Of a stretch of 56,903 bases of DNA, positions 34,051-42,391 are shown in pieces. Made by a program: the position numbers and the translations under genes. The notes below the pieces were generated by a model. It was not told the DNA's origin. It saw nothing but the letters and a program-made list of their open reading frames with translations, and ran no database searches. The stretch's first letter is position 1. The number at the start of each line of letters is the position of its first letter. Source of the DNA: CAZVLE01 sp964627855 (lineage in GTDB: Bacteria; Bacillota; Dethiobacteria; DTU022); assembly GCA_964627855.1 (NCBI GenBank), contig CAZVLE010000093.1:1-56903 (forward strand), read 5' to 3'.

Positions 34051-34605
34051 ATGACCAAGAAAAAAATGCCCGCCCAACTGTTATTGGGACCAGTCCCCTC
34101 AGCCCTTATTGGTTGCGGGAGTGCAGACAAAATGAATATTATTACCCTGGCCTGGGTGGGAGTGGTCAATTCTTCCCCACCGCTGATCTCAGCTGCTGTT
34201 CGTCCTAACCGTTATTCCCACGGGTTAATCAAAAGCAGCGGTGAATTTACAATAAACATTCCAGGCGCAGATCAGGTAGATATTGCTGATGCCTGCGGAA
34301 ATTTAAGCGGCAGGGATCTAGATAAATTTTCTCATTTTAGCCTGACAGCTGTTACAGGAACCCTTGCCGTTGCCCCGATGATTGAAGAATGCCCCATTAG
34401 CATGGAATGCCGGCTCAGAAAGACCCTGGAACTGGGTAGTCATAGTCTTTTTATCGGTGAAGTAGTTGCTGTCTACGTGGCAGAGGAAGTGCTCGACGAA
34501 AGGGGGCGGATCGACTTTGCCCGCTGCCCCTTACTGGGATTCTGTGCTGGAAGTTACCTGGAGACAAAACCACTGGGGACGACAATCGGTTATACACAAA
34601 AATAA
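34051..34605 (+). CDS. Flavin reductase / flavoredoxin-like FMN protein
   Basis: A 184-residue FMN-binding split-barrel protein of the flavin reductase family. It has NIITLAWVGVVNSSPPLISAAVRP near 30-53 and the common FTINIPGADQVDIADACG segment, and ends GTTIGYT. Anaerobe members bind FMN and act in low-potential electron transfer or as flavin reductases. AAGGAGGAG precedes the ATG. It stands just before the selenium operon with its own spacing; no functional link to it is evident. Confidence 0.78.
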   Translation: MTKKKMPAQLLLGPVPSALIGCGSADKMNIITLAWVGVVNSSPPLISAAVRPNRYSHGLIKSSGEFTINIPGADQVDIADACGNLSGRDLDKFSHFSLTAVTGTLAVAPMIEECPISMECRLRKTLELGSHSLFIGEVVAVYVAEEVLDERGRIDFARCPLLGFCAGSYLETKPLGTTIGYTQK

Positions 34606-34641
34606 GGCTTTAAGCCTACTGATTAGTCATAGACGCTATGT

Positions 34642-34671
34642 TTGCAAGATTACAGAGGCAATTGATATAAT
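34642..34671 (+). promoter_or_regulatory. Predicted promoter of selABD
   Basis: TTGCAA (34642-34647), an 18-nt spacer and TATAAT (34666-34671). It lies about 45 nt before the selA start codon. Confidence 0.5.
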
Positions 34672-34713
34672 CTAGACGATACAGGTTGGTTTGACAGAAA
34701 ATGAGGTTAAGCA

Positions 34714-36135
34714 GTGGATAATAAACATCAATCTTTGTTAAGGGAACTACCGGCGGTTGATCGACTGATGCGTGAATCAATCCTGGTGGAGCTACAGCAG
34801 CGCTTCCCCCGGGCCACTATTCTGCAGGCCGTTCAGGAAGTTATTTCCATTTACAGGAATAGAATTACGCTTGCCGAAGAAAATGGTATCGCTGAATTAC
34901 CGGATCTTTCCTTATCTATGCTTGCCCGTGAAGCAGCAAAGCTAGCTGAAGAATATGCCGAACTAAATCTCAAGGCACTGATCAACGCTACCGGTGTAAT
35001 CATTCATACCAACTTAGGGCGTGCGCCCCTGGCACCATCAGCTGTGAAGGCATTATCTGCTATTGCCCGCAATTATAATAATCTTGAACTATCCCTGAAA
35101 AGCGGTAGACGCGGTTCACGCCAGGAACACCTGGAGGAGTTAATCTGTACTTTAAGCGGTGCCGAAGCGGCTGTTGTAGTTAACAACAATGCGGCCGCTG
35201 TTTTCCTGGCTCTCAATAGCACTGCTATGGGCCGGGAAGTGGTTGTATCGCGCGGTCAACTGGTCGAAATTGGCGGTTCTTTTCGTATCCCGGAAATAAT
35301 GGCCGCCAGCGGAGCGATTCTGGTTGAAGTTGGCACAACCAATAAGACCTACCTGCGTGATTACGAATCTGTTATCGGGGAAGATACGGCAGTATTTTTA
35401 AAAGTGCACACCAGCAATTATCATATGATAGGTTTTACGTCTGAAGTAAACACGGCTGATCTGGCTGCTCTCGCTCACAAACACAATCTGGTTATGATTG
35501 AGGATCTGGGCAGCGGGGTTTTCCTTGACCTGGAAAAGTATCATCTGCCTCCCGAACCTAAAGTACAGGACAGTATTGCGGCCGGAGCCGACCTGGTAAC
35601 TTTTAGTGGAGATAAAATGTTGGGTGGTCCCCAGGCCGGTATTATTGTCGGTAGAAAGGATCTCGTTGCCTCCATCCGCACCAATCAGCTGGCCAGGACA
35701 CTGCGGATTGACAAGTTTGCCATAACCGCTCTTGAAGCCACCTTAAAGCTTTACCTTGATGAAGAACAGGCTATTAGTGAAATACCGGTATGGAGAATGC
35801 TCACAGCCAAACCGGAATTGATCAGGCAAAGAGCTGAAAAGCTGGCCGATCGTTTAAACGATCTTTTCGGAGGCAATACAGTTTCGGTTGAACCGGGTAT
35901 CTCGAAAGTTGGCGGCGGTGCTTTACCGACTGCGGAACTTCAGACCTACCTGGTTGTTTTTAAGCCGGATCCTGAACGGGAAAAACCTGATAAACTGGTT
36001 GAAAAGTTACGCAGTGGCGATCCCCCGGTTATTCTGCGCCTCCAGCATGAAAGCCTGCTTTTTGACCCGCGCACAATCTTTGAAGATCAGGAAGAAATGC
36101 TCATTGATGCAATAAAGAAAGCTTATTCGATCTGA
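34714..36135 (+). CDS. selA: L-seryl-tRNA(Sec) selenium transferase
   Basis: A 473-residue PLP enzyme that converts seryl-tRNA(Sec) to selenocysteyl-tRNA(Sec) with selenophosphate. The PLP lysine is Lys301 in SGDKMLGGPQAG. Upstream are NATGVIIHTNLGRAPL (near 92-107) and the N-terminal tRNA-binding region with AVDRLM. The GTG start at 34714 follows GAGGTTAAG. It is the first gene of a selA-selB-selD operon (46 and 37 nt gaps), which encodes the bacterial Sec pathway except the tRNA, which I did not find in the window. Confidence 0.96.
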   Translation: MDNKHQSLLRELPAVDRLMRESILVELQQRFPRATILQAVQEVISIYRNRITLAEENGIAELPDLSLSMLAREAAKLAEEYAELNLKALINATGVIIHTNLGRAPLAPSAVKALSAIARNYNNLELSLKSGRRGSRQEHLEELICTLSGAEAAVVVNNNAAAVFLALNSTAMGREVVVSRGQLVEIGGSFRIPEIMAASGAILVEVGTTNKTYLRDYESVIGEDTAVFLKVHTSNYHMIGFTSEVNTADLAALAHKHNLVMIEDLGSGVFLDLEKYHLPPEPKVQDSIAAGADLVTFSGDKMLGGPQAGIIVGRKDLVASIRTNQLARTLRIDKFAITALEATLKLYLDEEQAISEIPVWRMLTAKPELIRQRAEKLADRLNDLFGGNTVSVEPGISKVGGGALPTAELQTYLVVFKPDPEREKPDKLVEKLRSGDPPVILRLQHESLLFDPRTIFEDQEEMLIDAIKKAYSI

Positions 36136-36181
36136 TTGCCAGTTCATGTCTTGGTGAGCGGAATCTGAAGGAGAAATATCT

Positions 36182-38095
36182 TTGGAACAATTGATCATTG
36201 GTACTGCCGGGCACGTTGACCACGGTAAAACAGTTTTAATCAAGGCGCTTACCGGAGTAGATACAGATCGGCTGCAGGAAGAAAAAGAACGGGGCATTTC
36301 AATTGATCTCGGGTTTGCCCCTTTCAGACTGCCCGGTGGCAGATTAGCCGGTGTCGTAGATGTGCCGGGTCATGAACGTTTTATACACAATATGCTGGCT
36401 GGAGCGGCGGGTATGGACCTCGTTATGCTCGTTGTAGATGCATCGGAGGGTGTGATGCCCCAAACCCGGGAGCATCTGGCCATCCTTGAATTGCTCGGTC
36501 TTCAAAACGGCATTGTGGTTATTACAAAAATCGATCTTGTCGAAGAAGAATGGCAAGAGCTTGTTCAGGAAGAGATAAGGGAAGAGTTAAAAGGCACTTT
36601 TTTGGAGCAGGCCCCGATCAGGGCAGTTTCAGCCCTGCAGAACCAGGGTATTGATGAATTAAAAATTCTTATTGAAGAGATGACTACAGGCCTGGAAACT
36701 CGTAATGCAGCAGGCCCGCTGCGTCTGCCGGTTGATCGTTCATTTATTATCGCCGGATTTGGCACTGTTGTTACCGGGACCCTGATTCAGGGGTCTGTTA
36801 AGACCGGTGATACAGTTGCCGTGGTTCCCCCCGGGGTCGAAGCGAGAGTCCGTAATATTCAGGTTCATGATAACGATGTCAGGGAGGCTTGTGCCGGTAC
36901 AAGGGTTGCCCTGAACCTTTCCGGTTTAGAAAAAGATCAGGTTTTACGAGGTAGCGTGGTCAGTACACCGGGATATTACCGTCAGACAGATCTGATTGAC
37001 GCTTCCGTAACACTACTTGCTTCGGCACCACGCAGGATCAAGAATCTCGATCCTGTTCATTTCTTTTTAGGCACTTCTCGCAGTGTAGCCAAATTACTGC
37101 TTCTCGATCGGGACGAATTAAAACCCGGGGAGAGTGCACCAGTGCAGTGTCGTCTCGACAGACCCCTCGTTGCAGAACGCGGCGACCCATTTGTGATCAG
37201 ATCATATTCACCAATGACGACTATCGGTGGCGGAAGGATTCTCGATCCCTACCCTAATCGCCATCGCCGCTATCGGCAAGAGGTTGTCGAACGTCTCGAT
37301 GAATTGAAACAGGCTCCTTCAGCCGGTGGTGATTCAGCTTTTATCCGCAGTAAGCTATTAGAAATGATTTCAGCCGGCACTGAAGCTCTGGCCAAGGAAA
37401 CCCGGCTTGCTCCAGCCAGGGTAAACGATGTCCTCTCAGAACTAATTGAAGCTGGCATCGTGAATAAACTTGGCGACTCTTATGTTGTGGCAACTGTCTT
37501 GCATAAATGTGAAGCAGATCTTCTGGCCGCTCTTGAAGATCATCACCGCCAGAAGCCCCTCTCACCGGGCATCCCACGTGCCCGTCTGAAAGGTTATCTG
37601 CCAACTGAATTCGGCCAGCGCGATTACGATTCCCTGTTGGAAAATTTACAGTCAGCAAAGAAGATCCTGGTCAGCAATAACTTTGTGACGCTCTTTAACT
37701 TTGAAGCTCAGCCGTCCCCGGCAGAGCAAAAACAGCTTGATAGTCTCTTAAAAATTTACCGGGATAGTTTTCTGCAGCCACCTTCAGTTAAAGATGTCCT
37801 GGAAAAAACAAAAGTACCGCTGACCCGTAAAGATGAATACTACAATTTTTTGCAAAATGCCGGTCTACTGGTAAAAGTAAGCGAAGAGCTCTATTTTTCA
37901 AGGGAAGCATACCAGGAAGCCCTGGATATGCTGCGCCGGCATTTTGCCTCACATGAAAAAATGACCCTGGCCGAGTTTAGAGACATTACCGGTAGTTCAC
38001 GCAAATTTGTCCAGGCGTTGCTTGAACATTTTGATCAGGCTAAATACCCCCGCCGCATCGAAGACCACCGGGTACCATTCAAACTGAAACCGTGA
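36182..38095 (+). CDS. selB: Selenocysteine-specific elongation factor
   Basis: A 637-residue translation GTPase that carries Sec-tRNA(Sec) to UGA codons next to a SECIS hairpin. It has G1 AGHVDHGKT (9-17), the GISIDLGFA switch region, DVPGHERFIHNMLAGA, and the G4 TKID motif. Domains II and III follow, then about 260 residues of C-terminal winged helices (from about 375) that bind the SECIS. The TTG start at 36182 lies after GAAGGAG. The likely client within this window is the next gene, selD. Confidence 0.96.
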   Translation: MEQLIIGTAGHVDHGKTVLIKALTGVDTDRLQEEKERGISIDLGFAPFRLPGGRLAGVVDVPGHERFIHNMLAGAAGMDLVMLVVDASEGVMPQTREHLAILELLGLQNGIVVITKIDLVEEEWQELVQEEIREELKGTFLEQAPIRAVSALQNQGIDELKILIEEMTTGLETRNAAGPLRLPVDRSFIIAGFGTVVTGTLIQGSVKTGDTVAVVPPGVEARVRNIQVHDNDVREACAGTRVALNLSGLEKDQVLRGSVVSTPGYYRQTDLIDASVTLLASAPRRIKNLDPVHFFLGTSRSVAKLLLLDRDELKPGESAPVQCRLDRPLVAERGDPFVIRSYSPMTTIGGGRILDPYPNRHRRYRQEVVERLDELKQAPSAGGDSAFIRSKLLEMISAGTEALAKETRLAPARVNDVLSELIEAGIVNKLGDSYVVATVLHKCEADLLAALEDHHRQKPLSPGIPRARLKGYLPTEFGQRDYDSLLENLQSAKKILVSNNFVTLFNFEAQPSPAEQKQLDSLLKIYRDSFLQPPSVKDVLEKTKVPLTRKDEYYNFLQNAGLLVKVSEELYFSREAYQEALDMLRRHFASHEKMTLAEFRDITGSSRKFVQALLEHFDQAKYPRRIEDHRVPFKLKP

Positions 38096-38132
38096 CAAGG
38101 GCACGGTTTTGATGGGAGGTAGGTGATAGAGG

Positions 38133-39182
38133 ATGAGTAGTGAGAAGATTCGCCTGACGGCAATGACTGCCAGTGCGGGGTGAGCGGCTAAAATTGGTCC
38201 TGCAGACCTGGCGCAGGTTCTGCGCCAAATGCCTGTTGTAGATGATCCCAACTACCTGAACAGAGAGCAGCATTTTTCAGATGCCGGTATCTACCGCCTT
38301 TCTGAGACCGAAGCCCTGGTGCAGACTGTAGACTTTTTTACTCCTATTGTTGACGATCCCTATGCTTTTGGACAAATTGCTGCTGCCAATGCTTTAAGTG
38401 ATGTTTATGCTATGGGGGGCAGGCCGCTTACCGCTCTCAACATAATTTGCTTTCCGGTGTCATGTCAGCCGCTTAAAATTATGGAAGCTATTTTACGCGG
38501 CGGTTATGACAAGGTCAGTGAAGCCGGAGCTGCTGTTGTTGGTGGTCACAGCATAGAAGATGCTGAGCCGAAATACGGTCTCGCTGTAACAGGGCTTGTG
38601 GAGATCGAAAAATTAATCACTTCCGAAGGTGCCCGGGCTGGGGATAACCTGGTGCTGAGCAAGCCCATTGGTACCGGCATCATCGCTACGGCAATAAAGG
38701 GCGAGATGATTGGCGAAAAGGAAGCTGAAGCCTTCACAAGTGGCATGGCTGCTTTAAACGCTGCTGCTTCAAGGGCCATGATAGAGGTAGGCGTATCTGC
38801 CTGTACAGACATTACCGGTTTCAGCTTGCTGGGGCACCTGCATGAAATGCTGCTTTCAAGTGGCCTTGGTGCCGTTATTCAATTTGGGCAGGTTCCTCTT
38901 TATCCGGCTGTTAAGGAGATGGCAGCGATGGGAATGATCCCCGGGGGAGCATACCGTAATCTAGATTACATGCGTCCTTACCTTGAGTGGCAGGGTGACC
39001 CTAAAGATAAAGAAGATGCCCTGATTATTTTGGCCGATCCCCAGACTTCAGGGGGACTATTGACTGCAGTGGCCAGTGATAAAACTGACCAGTACCTCTC
39101 ACTGCTGAAGGAAAAAGGGGTCACAGGCGAAGTTGTCGGCCAGATTTTAAGAGAAAAACCCGGCAAAATAATTATCGCTTAA
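38133..39182 (+). CDS. selD: Selenophosphate synthetase with selenocysteine at codon 17
   Basis: Read through the TGA at 38181-38183, the gene gives 349 residues beginning MSSEKIRLTAMTASAGU and continuing AAKIGPADL. The SelD active-site loop is normally G-C/U-A/G-x-K-I, so the TGA falls exactly on the catalytic Cys/Sec position. It makes selenophosphate from selenide and ATP for SelA and tRNA modification. Later motifs include TVDFFTPIVDDP, GQIAAANALSDVYAMGG and the C-terminal ADPQTSGGLL. Without recoding, the first in-frame ATG is 38229, and the glycine-rich active site is lost. A GGGAGG lies about 14 nt before the ATG, a slightly long spacing. Confidence 0.93.
38181..38227 (+). promoter_or_regulatory. 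Candidate bacterial SECIS element in selD
   Basis: Downstream of the TGA (38181-38183), TGGCGCA (38209-38215) pairs perfectly with TGCGCCA (38221-38227) around the loop GGTTC. There are 32 nt between the UGA and the loop, and the first two loop bases are G. Both fit the published bacterial SECIS model: loop of 3-14 nt, a G among the first two loop bases, 16-37 nt spacing. It would recruit SelB. Confidence 0.75.
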
Positions 39183-39415
39183 CAGGATCAATAGTTTCCC
39201 ATGTAAATTATTTAAGAATTTAAAAATGTAGAAGGATAATAAATGAGAATGTCGAATTTATATAAGTCGAGCCATTTATATCGCAATTGTCTAACTATTT
39301 ATCGAGAATAAGTGGGGGGGTGAGGATAGGGGATAACGATTGTAGCTTTTACCGGCATGATGAAAGTTGCCGGAAATTTTGAAACAACTATTACTTAATG
39401 ATGCGGGGTATGCTA
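39183..39415 (+). other. Leader region of the Etf-Hdr-Flx operon
   Basis: No gene is called in these 233 nt. It holds a repeated ATTTATAT (near 39259 and 39276), a run of seven G (39314-39320), and a CCGGC/GCCGG hairpin (39352-39373) with 12-nt loop followed by AAATTTT, which could be a weak attenuator. A 22-codon frame at 39243 has a weak ribosome site; I do not call it. No clear sigma-A promoter is seen. Confidence 0.35.
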
Positions 39416-40552
39416 ATGAGTACCGATGTCCAGACATTTACTGAAAAATATGATCTGCTTGGTTGTATCCAGTGCGGTCGATGCACCGGTGGATGCCCGG
39501 TTACTGTGCGGGCTGATCTGAACGTGCGCCGCTTTGTCAATGATGCTTACTATGAAGAAAAACTGGATGAATTGGCCAAATTGGCAGAGATCTGGGATTG
39601 CACTGCCTGTCACACCTGTGCTGTCCGCTGCCCCAAGGGTTTAAAGCCGCTTGAAGTTTTACTTGGTCTGCGCACGATGATTGTTGAGAGCGGAAAAGTT
39701 GAACCGACAGTTCGCGATGCCTTACAAAGTGTTCTCCTTGAAGGCAACCCCTGGGAAAAGTCCAGGGCTACCCGTAGCGACTGGATGGAAGGCCTTGATG
39801 TGAAAATAGCCGAACCCGGTGTGCCTGTGGAAAATCTTTTCTATGTTTGCTGTACTATCGCCTACGATCCTCGCGTGCAAATGATTGCAAAAAATCTTGT
39901 ACGCCTGCTAAACAAAGCCGGTGTCGACTATGCCTTTCTAGACGAAAGTGAAACCTGTTGCGGAAGCGAGGTTTTTACCCTTGGCGAGGAAGGCCTCTTT
40001 GAAATGCTCGTTGAGGACAACACTGAGATGCTAAACGAGTACGATTATAAAAGGATGGTCACCCTCTCACCGCATTGCTTCACGACTTATAATACCCATT
40101 ACCCTGATTTAAAAAAACCCATCTTGCATTACACTCAGCTTCTTGACGAACTGCTCAAGGATGGCAAGTTATCCTGGAAAGGAGAACTGGGGAAGAAAAT
40201 TGTTTTTCACGACCCCTGCTATCTGGGCAAACAGGGTGATGTATACGATGAACCGCGTAATTTGCTGCGTAGCATTCCCGGTTCGGAACTGCTTGAATTT
40301 GATCGTTGTCGTGAACGCAGTCTCTGCTGTGAAGGCGGCGGAGGGAAGATGTGGGTTGAATCGCTTTCAAAGAAGGAAAGGCTGGCAGATACGCGGATTA
40401 AAGATGCCAAGGCTCTTGGTGCAGAAGTTGTCGCCGTAGCCTGTCCCTTCTGTGTTTTGACCCTGGAAGATGCCATGAAAGGACTTGGCTATGAAGAAGA
40501 AATGCGCGTAGCTGAAATAATGGAGCTTCTGGGTGAATTTATTGAAGCATAG
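39416..40552 (+). CDS. HdrD-like Fe-S oxidoreductase (HdrC and HdrB domains fused)
   Basis: A 378-residue soluble protein. The N-terminal HdrC-like part has two [4Fe-4S] motifs (Cys17, 20, 23, 27 and Cys62, 65, 68, 72). The C-terminal HdrB-like part has two CCG domains, with ETCCGSE, SPHCFTT, then HDPCYLG, LCCEGGGGK and ACPFC. In HdrB and HdrD these cysteines hold noncubane [4Fe-4S] clusters that handle disulfide or quinone-like chemistry; the first CCG domain here has SPHC, not CxxC. No membrane helices are present, unlike the ETF-linked quinone reductases of some syntrophs. I start it at 39416, 7 nt after GCGGGG. It begins the redox operon and probably joins ETF to HdrA. Confidence 0.85.
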   Translation: MSTDVQTFTEKYDLLGCIQCGRCTGGCPVTVRADLNVRRFVNDAYYEEKLDELAKLAEIWDCTACHTCAVRCPKGLKPLEVLLGLRTMIVESGKVEPTVRDALQSVLLEGNPWEKSRATRSDWMEGLDVKIAEPGVPVENLFYVCCTIAYDPRVQMIAKNLVRLLNKAGVDYAFLDESETCCGSEVFTLGEEGLFEMLVEDNTEMLNEYDYKRMVTLSPHCFTTYNTHYPDLKKPILHYTQLLDELLKDGKLSWKGELGKKIVFHDPCYLGKQGDVYDEPRNLLRSIPGSELLEFDRCRERSLCCEGGGGKMWVESLSKKERLADTRIKDAKALGAEVVAVACPFCVLTLEDAMKGLGYEEEMRVAEIMELLGEFIEA

Positions 40553-40585
40553 CTAGCTCAATTTTGGTAGGAGGTGGAAAGAAGG

Positions 40586-41374
40586 ATGAAAACTTTTGTT
40601 TGTATCAAGTATGTGCCCGATACTTCCGAAGCGGAAGTAAAAGTTAATCCCGATGGCGTTACCGTTGATAGCAGCCGTTTTTCCTTCGATATTAACGATG
40701 CCGACAACTATGCTGTTGAAGAGTCGGTCTTAATCAAGGAAGCCAAGGGTGGAGAAGTCGGTGTTGTTTCGATCGGGCCGAAACAATCTGATGTGATGAT
40801 TCGGATGGCCATGGCCAAGGGATGTGACCGGGCTGTGCGTATTGAGGATGATCGCATTGCCGGGTATGATCCTTTCATGGTGGCCAAAGTTCTGGCCGGA
40901 GCGATAAAAGGACAGGAATTTGACCTCGTATTGACCGGTTGTATGGCCAGTGATGACTGGCACATGTCCACAGGCGTGGCTCTTGCTGAAGAACTTGGAG
41001 TAAACCATGCCTCGATGGTTAACAAGGTTAGCATTGAAGACGGTAAGGTTGTCGTGCACCGCGAGCTGGAGGGCGGATTGCTGGAAGCTCTTGAAGTTGA
41101 ACTGCCGGCAGTACTGACCATTCAAACCGGTATTAACGAGCCCCGCTATGCCCCGATTCGCGGGATTCGTGAAGCTCAGAAAAAAGAACTCAAAGTAGTT
41201 AAGCTTGACGATCTGGGCGTTGATCCGGCCACCGTAGGGGCTGATGCCTCACAGGTAGTGCTGGAACAGCTTTATATTCCTGAAATTGAATCCTCTGCTG
41301 AATTCATTGAGGGCGAGCCGGATGAAAAAGCCGAAAAACTGGCTTCCATCCTGGTTAAAGGAGGCTTAGTATAA
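40586..41374 (+). CDS. etfB: Electron transfer flavoprotein beta subunit
   Basis: A 262-residue EtfB, opening KTFVCIKYVPDTSEAEVKV, with the C-terminal RYAPIRGIREAQKKE segment that is family-typical. The region that in most EtfB proteins reads TGxQAxDxxxxQxG is here TGCMASDDWHMSTG, so the nucleotide pocket is unusual. It pairs with EtfA to accept electrons from acyl-CoA dehydrogenases or, in bifurcating forms, from NADH. GGAGGTGG precedes the ATG; an in-frame GTG at 40574 overlaps that site and is rejected. Its stop overlaps the etfA start. Confidence 0.92.
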   Translation: MKTFVCIKYVPDTSEAEVKVNPDGVTVDSSRFSFDINDADNYAVEESVLIKEAKGGEVGVVSIGPKQSDVMIRMAMAKGCDRAVRIEDDRIAGYDPFMVAKVLAGAIKGQEFDLVLTGCMASDDWHMSTGVALAEELGVNHASMVNKVSIEDGKVVVHRELEGGLLEALEVELPAVLTIQTGINEPRYAPIRGIREAQKKELKVVKLDDLGVDPATVGADASQVVLEQLYIPEIESSAEFIEGEPDEKAEKLASILVKGGLV

Positions 41375-42348
41375 TGGGTAACGTTTTAGTCTTAGCTGAA
41401 CACCGTCAGGGAGCATTAAGAGATGTGTCTTTTGAAATGATGGCAGTTGCCCCCAAGCTTGCCGAAGGCATGGGTGGCGAAGTCATGGTCTTATTAATCG
41501 GCAGCGGCATGGACGATCTGGCCAAGAAAATGGCCGATTTTGGCGTCAAGGTATTGGTCGTCGATGATCCCCTCTTCGAAAACTTCAATGCTGAAAAATA
41601 TCAGAAAGTCATGTCGGCCCTGATTGATGACCTGAAGCCGGCCCTGGTAATGACAGGACATACAGCCCAGGGTGTTGACTTTATGCCGGCCCTGGCCGTG
41701 GAGAAAAAACTGCCCATGGTGGCCGATTCCATTGCTCTGGAATATGTTGATGGGACCCTGAAAGCTACCCGCCAGCTCTATTCCGGAAAAGTAAACGCCA
41801 CTCTGGCTTTTAAACCAGCGGATACTTACCTGGTTACTTTCAGGGAGGGTGCTGTTGAGGCCCCTGCACCCGGTGCAGCCGGTTCGGTAGAGAAAATCGA
41901 TGCACCTCTGAAAGAGGATGTTACTTATCGCAAGTTCCTGGAATATATTGAGGCCGAAGTGGGCGATGTTGATATTACCCAGTCTGATATTCTCGTGGCC
42001 ATTGGTCGCGGTTTGAAAGAAGATAAGAATCTACCGTTGATTGAAGAACTGGCTAAAGCGATCAAGGCAGATATCGCCGGTTCAAGGGCGGCAACCGATG
42101 CCGGTTGGATTCCCCACGATCGTCAGGTAGGCACTTCCGGAAAATCAGTCAAGCCCAAGCTTTATATAGCGATGGGTATCTCAGGTGCCTTCCAGCACCT
42201 GGCCGGGATGAAAGGTTCCAAGACAGTAGTGGCAATCAACAAAGACCCGGAAGCCCCAATCTTTACTGTAGCCGACTATGCTATTGTCGATGATTTGTTT
42301 AAGATTGTGCCCAAGCTGACCGAAAAGCTTTCCGAGCTCAAGGGCTAG
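41374..42348 (+). CDS. etfA: Electron transfer flavoprotein alpha subunit
   Basis: A 324-residue EtfA. The C-terminal FAD domain has AGWIPHDRQVGTSGKSVKP, then GISGAFQHLAGMKGS and AINKDPEAPIFTVADYAIVDD, as expected; the usual QVGQTG reads QVGTSG. The N-terminal Rossmann-like domain is complete. No extra N-terminal ferredoxin domain is present. The ATG overlaps the etfB stop by one base, with AAAGGAGG 9 nt before. It lies between the HdrD-like gene and hdrA, so a direct physical link to Hdr is likely. Confidence 0.93.
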   Translation: MGNVLVLAEHRQGALRDVSFEMMAVAPKLAEGMGGEVMVLLIGSGMDDLAKKMADFGVKVLVVDDPLFENFNAEKYQKVMSALIDDLKPALVMTGHTAQGVDFMPALAVEKKLPMVADSIALEYVDGTLKATRQLYSGKVNATLAFKPADTYLVTFREGAVEAPAPGAAGSVEKIDAPLKEDVTYRKFLEYIEAEVGDVDITQSDILVAIGRGLKEDKNLPLIEELAKAIKADIAGSRAATDAGWIPHDRQVGTSGKSVKPKLYIAMGISGAFQHLAGMKGSKTVVAINKDPEAPIFTVADYAIVDDLFKIVPKLTEKLSELKG

Positions 42349-42391
42349 CAATACCCGAAGGGTCAATCTTTGCGGGAGGATGATAAACCAG

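Noticed and set aside
38229..39182. selD as a frame-shifted or start-lost pseudogene beginning at 38229
   Set aside because: A single TGA separates it from a perfect SelD N-terminus, at the known Sec position, beside selA and selB, with a SECIS-like hairpin.
39243..39311. 22-codon frame in the Etf-Hdr leader
   Set aside because: Weak ribosome site and no recognisable product.
34606..39415. tRNA-Sec gene near the sel operon
   Set aside because: The gaps at 34606-34713, 36136-36181, 38096-38132 and 39183-39415 do not contain a cloverleaf or the GGTTCGAATCC-type T-arm.
40708..41125. Long minus-strand frames opposite etfB
   Set aside because: Shadows of a codon-biased real gene; low-complexity Ser/Thr/Pro products.
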